Source: Kondoa malvinella
Lineage: Eukaryota > Basidiomycota > Agaricostilbomycetes > Agaricostilbales > Kondoaceae
Length of the DNA: 64,000 nucleotides
NCBI GenBank assembly: GCA_039545315.1
Contig: BCIM01000002.1
Coordinates: 1,515,369-1,579,368 of the forward strand
Direction of reading: 5' to 3'
Part shown: piece after piece, positions 46,007 through 56,791 of the stretch
Position numbering within the stretch: the stretch's first letter is position 1
Layout of the letters: the number at the start of each line of letters is the position of its first letter
Notes under the pieces: generated by a model
What the model saw: the letters and a program-made list of their open reading frames with translations, nothing else
Told to the model about the DNA's origin: nothing
The model's database searches: none
Made by a program: the position numbers and the translations under genes

Positions 46007-47889
46007 ATGCCGTTCGGGCCTACCCATACTCTAATTCTATGGTTGGCCAAATCTGCAATTCGCAGCTTTTACTACGACTGCGTTACGCTCGATGAGCATA
46101 ACGTGCCAAAAGATGGTCAGTAGCTGGCTATAAGAGGAGTGTCTCAAGGCTGATGCTATCTGCAGGCCCGTTGTTGGCTGCTGCCAATCATGCAAACATG
46201 ACTGTAGATCCTGCTGTCCTATCTTCTGCTTTCCCACATGGTCGGCTACTGCACTAGTACGGCCTTCAGAACTTCCTTGACCAGATCTCGTTGACAAGTC
46301 GCCCCTAGCTGGTCAAAAGACAGCCTGTTCAAGAATCCTATCGCTAAAGCTATACTGCTAGACGCCGGCAATCTACCAGTAGCTCGTACAGGAAAGAAGG
46401 ACAACCAAGCGCTCTATGCTTCTACCTTTGATGTCTTCAAGCTGGGAGAATGTGTTGCTGTCTTCCCGGAAGGAACAAGTCTGCATGAACCTGGTTTACT
46501 ACCGCTGAAAGATGGTGTATGCTGGGTATGTCACTGTTACTCCAAAGGTCCCAAGTACTAATTAGATATGAAAGGTCGCTCTGGAGTATGCAAAGAATCT
46601 AAGGCAGAATGGCAGATCTACTTCAAACGGGCATCAAGGAGAATACAAGGATGTGACGATAGCAGTAGCGGGCATCACATATACCAAGAAGCAGCGGTAT
46701 CGCACTAGCGTTATCATGCAGTAAGCGTTACCTTGTATTCTTTTAGCTGGCACTGACTTTCTGACAGAATGGCACCTTCACTTACAGTCACAGACTATAT
46801 AGACGAGTTCTTGAATGGGGATGCGAAGTCAGCTGTGAAGCGTATGACTAAAGAATTGGAGACCCGGTTACGATCAGTAACGATCAATGCAAAAGACTGG
46901 TATGCGCTGCCTTTCATTCTTATCTTCTCTCTAATCGTCGATGGTCAGGAAATCCTACAACGCCGCGCAGATGGCTCGAGAACTTCTATTCGAGGACGTG
47001 CATGCTATACCGCGCAAACAATATCGACGGCTGCTACAGAGGTAAGCTTCCCTCTTGTGCCATAATCGCCTGACTCATCGTGTCACATCAGCTTGATAGA
47101 CTTCTTTGAGGATCCAAGCGAGAACCAAGAACGAGACCGACTGCTCGAAACGCTCACCAACCTATATTCCGCTCTGCAAACAGCTCATCTATCCAACCCT
47201 TCTTTAAAAGCATACGAATTACCAAAAGACCTCGACCCGCAACGAGACGTGGCTCTACCTACTCGCATCGAAGCGCTCATGCCTTTGGTCAAAGCGACTT
47301 TGATGTGCTTGGTCCACCTACCTTTCTTTATACTGCCTTTGACACTGCATTGGCCAACGTACTATCTTGGGAAATGGTCACAGACGAAATTCAACGCTTT
47401 GGAAGAGGAATGTTGGGCTCGTAAGTTATGTCAACTGCAATGAGGAGTCAAAATTGCTGATGATTGATTGCAGAAAACAAGATTGTCCTAGGGATGATTG
47501 CACTCTTATTCATCTACGTCGGTTGCTTCTTTGCTCTCTGGCGATTAGCAGTACCCTCCGCTGTTGGTGCAGTCATATCATTCGCCATGTAAGCTTTTTT
47601 CCATTGGACATGAAGCCTGTACTGACATTACGGCAGCGTCTGGGCATTGGCACAAGCCCATACGTCTTTGATCGATAGCAACTACAATCACAGTAAACGA
47701 TTACTGGCTTCTTGGCGAGTGTTGATAGGTCTATGGACGAACGACGAGGCTGTACATTCTGCTCTTCGATTACGGACGGAAGCTTCGTACATGTTGCAAG
47801 AGTATTCGCGGAAGCAGATGGATAGTGAGCTGGTGGGAGTGCTGCGCGATGCGGGATTCGAGTCGATAGGCAACAAAAAGATCAATTGA
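46007..47889 (+). CDS. PlsC-type membrane acyltransferase, GPAT-like
   Basis: Exons 46007..46115, 46166..46256, 46309..46525, 46575..46720, 46768..46899, 46949..47041, 47092..47420, 47474..47588 and 47637..47889 give 494 residues. Motif I region reads AAANHANMTVDPAVL; motif II region LLDAGNLPVARTGKKDNQ; motif III VFPEGTSLHEPGLLPLKDG. These are the glycerol-phosphate acyltransferase motifs, so the protein likely acylates a glycerolipid precursor at the ER or mitochondrial surface. Two later hydrophobic stretches (FFILPLTLHW, and IVLGMIALLFIYVGCFFALW) look membrane-spanning, giving the GPAT-like layout. The spacing in motif I is H-x5-D, not the canonical H-x4-D; an alanine stands where the usual His would be. 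Whether this is a family variant or lost activity cannot be told here. An N-terminal exon upstream of 46007 is possible. Confidence 0.8.
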
Positions 47890-48581
47890 AATAGTTGTGC
47901 GTCTACGCGTTTTGTCTCAAGTATAGAAAGCGGAGGTCCTATTATTGTTAAGCCAGGCGAGGCGGTGCGAAGTGATTTTCAAGTTCCGAAGTCGGACATG
48001 CTTCTCTTCCGCCCACGACGTCGTGGGATTCTTAGACCTGCTAGATTGGCTCGCTGGAATACCATATCGACAGTCTTCGGGTCTTGCTAGATGCCATCTG
48101 CGTGTCCGAACAAAACCGAGTCATTGCTTTCTAAAGTTTCTGCTGTCTGCTGCGATACTTCATGCGCTGTCTACTTGGCCTTGCTGCTGTATCTTTGTCC
48201 TTTGTGCTATCATATAGTCCTTCTGGAGCAAGCCAATCGTTTGCAGCTACTTGCCCGCCCGCCGTTTTGCCGATCCCCTTACGTGGAGCGGAAACAAGTG
48301 AAAAGCTTACTACTGTTGCTCTAGTCCACTCTGCCATAGTCGACTATTGTCTATTTCGCTAGCCTAGCCAGATTCTCCTTGTGGCTTGTGCAGACGCAGT
48401 CAATTGCGAACAAGGGCCAACAGTCGACCCTTGCTTACGGCTATTTCATATTTACACTTGAGCTGTTGATTCCTCGTCACGCTGAAGCTTCTCTGCAACG
48501 CCTTCACCTTTCTTCCAAACATTCACATCCGTTGCCAAGCTCTCGGACCCTACGCTTTACAGAAACAACCAAACATCAGCC
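47890..48581. other. Intergenic region, no gene recognised
   Basis: About 690 bp between two plus-strand genes. An open frame at 48162..48362 begins with a signal-peptide-like hydrophobic run but has no other support. Otherwise UTR and promoter. Confidence 0.4.
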
Positions 48582-49961
48582 ATGCGAGAAGTGCTAGAAC
48601 CACTAGTAGTGGTCAGTCTGTTAGCTGGAGGAGTCATCCTCAATCGTAACTCGACAGCTCAATATCAACCGCTCGATACTGAACCGGATTCGTCAACAAG
48701 AGTCAGGACGTTTTTTGGCAAGAGGGTTACTACGAGGAATACAAAGAGGTTCCGCAACAATGCAGGCTCGAGATTCCTTTACAGATACCCGTACGTGAAA
48801 GAAGGTGGGCTAGAAGTCATGCAGTGCGCTCCAGAATTCCGCTTATGTCACCGGGTATAGTTGTATACTGGGCTTTGATATATGTGAGCATTTCCCTTGC
48901 AGAGGTAGAGCACAGCTGATCCGCATGTATGCAGTGGATCTATCAGGTATGCCTCATCCGAATCCATCATCCAGCCAGGAGTCCGACAACGATTGTAGAT
49001 CGGCAGAGCGATAACAGCTCTCACTTTGAAGGACTCGACAGTTGATGTCGCACGTACCCATGGGATCTTCCTTCTGAAAGCTGAAGAAGCAATGGGTTTC
49101 GCATTCGAAAAGAGCATTCAGCAATGGTTCCTGCGGCGACCCGAATATGTGATCGATAGCATCAACCGGCTGTACTCTTTCGCCCATATCCCGTAAGTCC
49201 ACTCTGCTTTTAAACACAGCAATTGGTCTCTTATGCATGTATGCAGAGTCTCGGTTGCATTCTTCGCTTGGCTATACTACACGGAATCGCATAGCAATTT
49301 CGCTGCCGTCAGGCGGACTCTAGCTCTTGCCAATGCGCTGGCATTTGTTGTCTTTACCGCGTGGCCGTGTATGCCTCCTCGTCTGCTGCCCGCAGCGTAT
49401 GGCTTCGGTGAGTTTGGTCGATCATGCCCAAGACGCTGTGCTCAATCATGTATTGCAGTCGACACAGTGCACAAGAATGACATTGCTTCGGTCTGGACAA
49501 GCAACAGATTTTGCAACGAGGTATGTCCTACTTCGCTGTAGGACGGACACATGCTGAGAATCTATCAGCTTGCGGCCATGCCATCGCTGCATTTCGGCTA
49601 CAGCGCAATTATTGGCCTAAGTCTCTTTGTCTATCTCAAAGCCGGGAATGGACGCTTCAATTGGCTCGGATTGCTTTATACAGTGTTGATCCTCATCGCG
49701 ATTGTTTCGAGTAAGTGTTCTAGCACCGCTCAGAGCTTCCAGCTAACCCGAGTTACAGCTGCAAATCACTACATTCTCGATGCGATTGTTGGCCTGATGG
49801 TCGCGCTTACAGCATACCGCGCTAATCGCCTGATGCTCAACCTGCTTGTTGTCGAAGACTACCTCTTATATGCTGCTCATCTGCACAAGCCTACTCCGGG
49901 CGAAGACGAGACGGATGCGCAAAGCCCGAACGCAGAAGATCAGGCGAAGTGGATTGCTTGA
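48582..49961 (+). CDS. PAP2-superfamily integral membrane phosphatase/transferase
   Basis: Exons 48582..48804, 48861..48883, 48935..48946, 48999..49192, 49247..49407, 49459..49520, 49569..49710 and 49759..49961 give 339 residues. The lipid phosphatase signature is split over introns but clear: AMPSLHFGYSAIIG (P-S-x-H motif) and STANHYILDAIVG (second His with Asp). The preceding RLLPAAYGFVDTVH and YTVLILIAIV are typical of the fungal branch related to inositol phosphotransferase and Aur1-type proteins. Several membrane helices are visible. Substrate could be a lipid phosphate or phosphoinositol group; the sequence does not decide. Exon 3 is only 12 nt (TGG ATC TAT CAG). The C-terminal 30 residues are acidic and hydrophilic. 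Confidence 0.85.
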
Positions 49962-50170
49962 TTTAGCTTGTACTTGTATGTAGAACATGGAAGATCAATT
50001 GTCATGCCTTTCTATACAGTGAACATCGTCACGCCCATTTGCGGAACACTGATGCATCAGACTCGCAACAAAAAAATCCGGCAGCTGCTGCAATTTAATT
50101 GACATTGGAAGAGCAGCACGCTCTTGGGTGACTTATTAATACTGCGCTTATGTACAAGAAGACTATAACT

Positions 50171-53100
50171 TTAAGCCTTCTCGCCGGTATAGTTGCGCTT
50201 CTGTGCGTATCCCTCGTCATTGTCGTCGAAAGACACAAGAGGTGCGATACGTTCAACACCTTTCTTGCGCAAAACTGATAAAGGAAATGAGATCAGGCAG
50301 AGAGATGATAGAGATGATCAGACTCACCACCAGTCGAGATGAAGTGCGGCAAAACGACTTTAGTTTGGTACTGGATGAAAGTGCTGTTAGGTACGCTAAA
50401 GATTCGGTCGAGTTCTTCCAAAGTACGCCTACGAAGAGGATAAGCAACCAGAAAAATACCGTCGATATGCAAAGGACTCACTGCTTGGTTTCTGTGTGAA
50501 GCGCCATGAGCATTCATTTGGGACAGATAACGAGAGAAAGACATACCAGGGACGAAAAGGAAGATCAGGACGAGAGCAATCAGGTTCAAGCCAGCGTAAA
50601 ATCCGAAGGCGCCGACTTGAGAGATTGCGACTTGCAGAGCAGGGAAGGAGATGGTCAGGATAGCCGAAAAGCCGAGACAGACGGTGACCGCCCAAGACAT
50701 GCCAACTTCACGGTGCGACAGAGGAAAGACTTCCGCAGCTGCGATTGTCTCGCATGAGCGTTACCTAAGAAAGCTGCAGGCACACGACTCACAGTATGCG
50801 AACTGATTGAGCATAAGATGTAAGGATTTTCTTTGAAGATTCGGTTCAGTAGACTCACCGGTACTGGACCTTCACCAACGGAGTCTGTGGGGTAGAACGA
50901 TGTCAGATATGACCGACTCATGAGATGGAAGCGGCATACAGAACATGGCTACAGAGCGTCAAAGGTTAGTTCAAGTTATGCCACCGAAAAAGATGAACTC
51001 GCCAAAGATATAAATGAAGGTCGCGACCAAGCCAAGACGGATTTGAAGGTCGTCGATCAAAGTACATATACCAGCGACCAAGAGTGTCCAAGCCATCTGT
51101 GAACCCGATGAATAAATAAGTCTCGGTGCCAAATTCAGACCACTTACGTTAGGGAAGGTAGCCAACAAGAGCCAGCGACGTCCGAAAGTCTAGGTGATGA
51201 GGGGAGACAGTCAGTAGCAATAGATCTGTTTGAAAGGGATTCTTACATCGATGGTGTAGAAGGCCGCTAAAAAAATGTCAGAAGGTGTATATAAAGGTCG
51301 AAGAAGCAAAACGAACGTATTGCAAATAAGAAGTTTATGGCTCCGAAGCCAAGGGACGCATACAGGGCTTCTCTGGCAGTGAAACCACTCTGTCTGAAGA
51401 TGGTGGAACTGTAAAAGGCGATGATATTGATACCACACATTTGCTGCGCCAACATGACTGCCACCAGAGCGTGTATCAGCACACAGGATCATACAGGAGA
51501 AGAAGATTGAAAGATTGAAGCGTGTTCGAGCGAAATTCTCTGAAGTCGCCGAAAGGAAGAAAAGGCAAAGATCGCCGAAGAGAAGGAAAGATGCGCAGAC
51601 AAAGGATAGATGAGGCTCACCAGTGCCAGATGCGATCGTTGCTCGGCGCACACGAGGGATGGTAAAGAGTTCGGCGAATCTTCGTGGGTAGGAATCGGCT
51701 TTGACGATGCTGTTCTCGACCTCGAGTTGTGCATGAGCAAAGTACATATCGCGAGCAGCTTGTAGATTGGTGTGTCTGAGCTTGCAGAAGTTGGTAAAGG
51801 CTTGCGGGTAACGGTTCTTTTTCATCAACCAACGCGGCGACTCGGGCACCAGGAAAATCAGCACTGTGGGGTATCACGNTCAGCGTGGACTGGAANGCTC
51901 TTACANGAGCACTTACTGAGAGGTACAGCGGGAATGAAGGCGGAGCCGAGTTGGTATCTCCAGACGTCTTCCTCAGGGAAGACCAGGGCGACGACGTTTG
52001 CGCAGAAACCCAAGAAGATACCTGAAACGAATCATAAGCAGGATTAACCATGCGTGGAGACACTTTGCTCACCGAAAGCGGTCCAAAATTGCCAGGTCAT
52101 GGTCAAAGCACCTCGACTGAAATACATGAGCGTCAGTCAATACGACACGCTTGACACTTACATGTTGGCTGGCGAGTTCTCTGCTGCGAGGACTGGAACA
52201 GTGGCACCTTTGGCACCCATACCAATACCTGCAAAGTAAATCAGTATCGACTTTACAACAGGCCAAAACAAGCGGAAGTACCCATGATCAGGCGGACAAC
52301 GAAGAGAATTTCCCATGACTGAGTAAAGCCGGAAGCGATTGGAGTTGCAATCAAGATAATAGCGGTGATGAAGCTGCGATAAAATCAGCACGAAAGGCCG
52401 ATTTTCGTTTGGAGACTACTAACATGGTTCCACGGCGACCAAACATACGGTCTATCGAGCGGTCAGGAAAGGCTCTCTGCAGCAGGCAGGAATCATGTAC
52501 TCAATGGGTCAGACAACCAACAGCCTAGGGCTGCGCTACCAATGTATGGACCGGCACTGAAGGAAAATCGTCATGAGTCACAGATGCGCGTGCTCCTCGG
52601 CTACACTGACTTGACAACACCGATCAACCATTCGTCGGCCTGAGAGCCTGTTCACGGGTAATCATCAGCATGAAGCGAACACGATATCTAATGGCCAACT
52701 TACCACTTCCGATACCAAATTCTTGAGGAAAGCCCAAATTAGCACCGTTACTGCGGAAAGCAAGGTTGGTCAAAGCACAAAGAAGCGGACAAAAGGCATG
52801 TACCTTCCGGTCTGGTCCCAACCTGCGAAACTCATCAGCAGAAACACAAACAGGGCATAAGCGTTGCGTACCTTGGACAGCAGCTCCGATGGAGCAAAGA
52901 CCGATAGTGACATACAACGTCATTGGACTAGGCCAAAACTGAGTTTGGCACGCAAGGACTTCAAACGGCAAACTTACTGAGACCATCGGTGCGTGTTCTC
53001 GTGGTGGATGGCTTGTCTGTCTTGTTCGTCAAGTTCCTCGAGCGTGTCGAATTGTCTCTGTACACAAGGACGGTGCCCCTTTAGCTTTTGCCAAGTCTTT

Positions 53101-53455
53101 GTACAGAAACTCAAAATAAACTCACCGGGTTCTGAGCGAGGATGGCTCCCTTTTGGAAGATGGCGTTGTGCTCTGTGAGGCCCTTCTCTTGTGTAAAGGC
53201 GTCAACCTTGGCAGCCAATTCCGAGCGGCTCAAGCCATGCAAAGGGTTTCTGAGCTTTGCGGCGATCTATGGCATATCGTAAGTAAAAAGATCGGACTTT
53301 CTCAAGAGCGATGGGCAAGACTGACATGAGCATTGTTATCGAGTTCGGCTTGAGTATGCTCCTCGTGCTAAGAGGAGTCAGCTCAATGTGGCATTAGCCA
53401 CAGAAGACAGCCTCACCTCCTGGCTGTCTACAGCGTTCTTTTCTGCGATTCCCAT
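50171..53455 (-). CDS. MFS sugar transporter, 26 predicted exons
   Basis: I could chain 26 minus-strand exons, from ATG 53455 to stop 50171, all phase-consistent, giving about 620 residues. Boundaries: 53417..53455, 53326..53367, 53126..53266, 52978..53057, 52872..52927, 52804..52822, 52704..52750, 52611..52647, 52501..52556, 52424..52451, 52282..52373, 52162..52228, 52073..52116, 51917..52021, 51621..51863, 51317..51457, 51247..51266, 51148..51189, 50985..51096, 50940..50948, 50859..50884, 50793..50802, 50547..50738, 50482..50491, 50328..50428, 50171..50274. Sugar-porter motifs appear in order: [76 protein letters not shown] and [15 protein letters not shown]. Three exons are 9-10 nt. One intron is 163 bp; the rest are near 50 bp. 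Three undetermined bases fall in the intron 51864..51916. Confidence 0.9.
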
Positions 53456-54700
53456 TGTACTCGATTCAAGTGTGCTTGAGAAGAAACAGCTATGGTTTGA
53501 AAGGAAACCAGGCTAAGATGTGGCCCTGCGGAGCCAGCTAGTGGGGTTTGCAATAATGCGGGAGTCTACATGTGACTTTTGCCGAAAATGACAAAGATAG
53601 CAGCGCTTAGTGCCTTGATGACGAGTTACTGCTCCCGGGTGCTTCGCGCAATTATCGGTGTGGACTGAGCTCAAGAGCCAGCAAGAAGGGGCAGCAGAGT
53701 CAAGAGCACGAACAGTAGAAATGACACAAACGAGGGAACAAAAAGGACATGAACCACGGCTAAAGCTCAAGAAGAAAGGGAATCAGACAATGCGATGCCA
53801 AGCAGACATCGATCAACCGTCCAAGAAACGGGAAGTGAGATCAGGCTATGGATAAAGATCCACTCTGGCCACTAGCTGAAACCTGAAGAAGCAAAGAGAA
53901 GTCCATTTGGAGCCTAGAACAGCGCGCGACCCGATGCACTGCAATTCATTCAGGCGAGGGGAGTTGATGTGCGGAATGCTCACCAGCTGGTACTGGCCAG
54001 AAGGCGCAAAGTACTATAGCCGGAGACTTTTTGGTCACTTCAATTGGCCAAGACTGGCCAAAGCGAGGCTCTGAGCGCCTTAAGCCAGGCCAACAGAAGG
54101 CAAGATCAACCACAATGCATACCACTCACTTGCTTCGCATATGGATTCGGCCTGCAATCAACTGTCAAGCCTCTCGAACACCATCATTCGTTGGCAGGTG
54201 TACCAATCGACATTGCTTAAAGTCTTGTTCCTATGCTTGCAGAGATATCACGGTGAAGTAGCGCACAAAGGGCGAAGTATGCCAAGCTCGGTGTCCCATC
54301 CTACTTTGCGCTACTCAGCACTCTAGGCAAGCTTTTTGAACAGAAGGCCGCTTGAGGAGGCTTTCGGATGGATCCTGGCTGAGAAAAGACATGGCTCTTG
54401 CAGGACAAGGTATATAAATTGGCAATGCATAGCCTGCAGCTCACTCTTGTCGTTCTTGGGTTTCTTGGCTTGAGAGCATGAGCGCGAGTCGCGACGTACG
54501 TGTCACGTGACACGCGACTTTTTTCCTCTGGCATCTGGTCTGCTGGCCGCTCGCTGCTGTACTGGAGTTAGTCAGAGAGGGCTAGATCAGCCAATCACGT
54601 CCTGACCGGCTCTTCGAGTGATTTGGTTGTTGCTGCTTGACGATGCTTTGCTCCTCGACGACGTTCTCGCTAGCCTGCAAGAAGCCTCGCAAGGAAGCTG
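53456..54700. other. Long divergent intergenic region with an E-box palindrome
   Basis: About 1.25 kb between the divergent sugar transporter and acyltransferase genes. No coding exon is supported. It contains the 16-bp palindrome listed separately and is the likely shared regulatory region. Confidence 0.5.
54499..54514. promoter_or_regulatory. Perfect 16-bp palindrome centred on CACGTG
   Basis: CGTGTCACGTGACACG equals its own reverse complement. The core TCACGTGA is the classic binding site of fungal bHLH factors such as Cbf1-like proteins. It lies 187 bp upstream of the acyltransferase start and about 1 kb from the transporter start. The role is inferred. Confidence 0.5.
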
Positions 54701-56628
54701 ATGAAACAAGAATGGGAGCTCGCTGAAGATGAAAAGACATATACTAGGGCTCTTGGAGCGTTAGAGTATAAATTCTGGCTGGATGCAAGGTTCAATGGCA
54801 TGGCTCAAGCTTGTTCAGGGACAGATAACAGGCTGATTGGGCTTAGGTACGGCGGATAATTTCGCAAGAGTGACGCTGCGTCTGCAGCCAGGCTTGGCTG
54901 TCGGTCAAGAGAAGCTCAACAACGCATGGACAATATGCAGACAGAGACTTCCAATGCTGGCCGCGCGAATAATACCAGCAAAGGAGAAAGATGACGTTCG
55001 CTTTGCTATCTCGACAGAAGATCTCAGTCAGGATGCTGTTCGTCTGGTAGCTCAAGGGACAGCGGATGACTTGATAAGCCAGTTACTTGGACCGGAGCGC
55101 GAGTTGGACGATCAGCATCAATCAAGATGCTTTGCGATAGCTGCTTCACCTGACTCGCTGGACCTGTTCTTCCTACTTTCGCACTCGATCGGAGACGGCG
55201 TTTCCTCCGTTTTGTTAGCAAGAGCGTTCTGTGATGCTCTAGCAGCGAAAGCAGTGCCTTCAGCATTCGGCAATGAAGAGCTTGCTATAGTGCTGGCCAC
55301 TGTTCCGTGCTTGGATTCTCTGATCAGTCATCAACTGGGAAAACGATAGTATGGTTTCCCCCGAGCCATGAAGGGAGCTATTGTTGATCCTTCTCAGTCG
55401 CTGGCAGTCAGCTACTGGCAAATGGCTCTTTCACCACAGAGGAGAAATCAGACAGGTATGCCGCATGTTTTCAAGCGGACACAAATAGAAGTTAAGGTTC
55501 GACAGGGTGGATCGTCATTACCCAGAACCATCACGGACTCGACCTTCAACGAGCCAGCTGTCTCCAAGTACGCTACCATCGAAATCTTGCCGGAACTCAG
55601 CACACCGATACTTGCCAACTGTAAAGCAGCCGGTCTTACTTTTGGTAGCGTCTTGCCTGTCCTGGGTCAAGTAGCGCTGGCTAGAACACTGTTTTCGTCA
55701 CAAAAGTATCGAGGAGATCCAGAATGGCAAAAGAGGCTTAGATCACCTTGGAACGTCGGTATGCGGTCGCTCTTTGTCATAGAACACGATTGATAAACGA
55801 CTCGCAGGTGGTCCTGCCAATTTGCGGAAATACTTTCAGGACTGGCAAGGCGAAGATCAAGTACTTTGTTCTATAGGCTACACCGACGCTACTCTTCCTC
55901 CTCTTCCTCGGCCATCAGCTAATCCAGAACAGTACTCTACCTTTCAAGATCTGCTGCCCTACCGACAGTTCATACACAGAAGCATGCTCGTCAAACAGCA
56001 ATACTCGCAAGATTTCCTACAGCATCCTCTCATGCTTGCTATATGTAACGAATTTGGTCGAGCCAGAACAACAGAAGCAGAGCGGAAAGTAGCAGTGTAC
56101 GAGGGAACTTCAGCACCTCAACCTCCTAAGGAGCAGGCGGCAAACCCTCTTTACCCTAACAGCGAGCCTTTTGTCTTTGCACACATCGTTAGCACTTGTT
56201 AGTCATCAGCCTGATGTCATCTAGCTGGCTCGCTAATGCTGCTCTCTCTGTGCAGGGGGAGTACTAGACAGTCTGCTGCCAACATCGTACACGTCGCAGG
56301 GCGATACTCTTCTCTTTGAAGTAGCAGACCTTGTAAGTCAATCCAACAAGCGCATCGAGTAGTGCTGACCGCTTTCTCAGCAATTCTATCTGCGAACGCG
56401 AGTAAGTCTGCAGCTTCTTCAGGAGGTGTTTTTCGCTCATCTCTATGCTTGCGACTACTGTAGCCTACCGAATTTTACCTCCAATCCGACTACTTCCAAG
56501 GAGTCTTGCGGTTTCGCGTGCAGTACGATGGCAGAGTCTACGAGGAAGAGCTGGTGAAGGATGTGCTGGAGGGCATTAGGGATGCTAGCCAGTTCTACTT
56601 TGGTGACGCAGCGGGACGAGGAGTATAA
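54701..56628 (+). CDS. Condensation-domain-like CoA-dependent acyltransferase
   Basis: Exons 54701..54797, 54847..55289, 55350..55758, 55808..56197, 56256..56332, 56381..56401 and 56464..56628 give about 533 residues. FLLSHSIGDGVSSVLLARAF near residue 145 holds the HxxxDG catalytic motif of chloramphenicol-acetyltransferase-like and condensation enzymes. FWLDARFNG at the N-terminus, ITDSTFNEPAVSKYATIEIL, LTFGSVLPVLGQVALARTLF and the late LLFEVADLQFYLRTR fit stand-alone fungal acyltransferases that decorate secondary metabolites or glycolipids. The first intron (54798..54846) would be GC-AG with a weak donor, and the second (55290..55349) is also tentative, so the N-terminal third could change. 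The gene is convergent with the MFS gene, 163 bp away. Confidence 0.72.
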
Positions 56629-56791
56629 AGCGAGCAATGACCGTAGAATTGTATAGACATAGACTAATGTAGACACCGCGAGTGGGAATATGAGGTACAA
56701 AATGTTTTGTGGAAAGTGCACAACTATATAGACTACAAGACACAGTATCATGCAGATGACCCCAGCCGAACAAGCGGCAGCGGCAGTTTGT

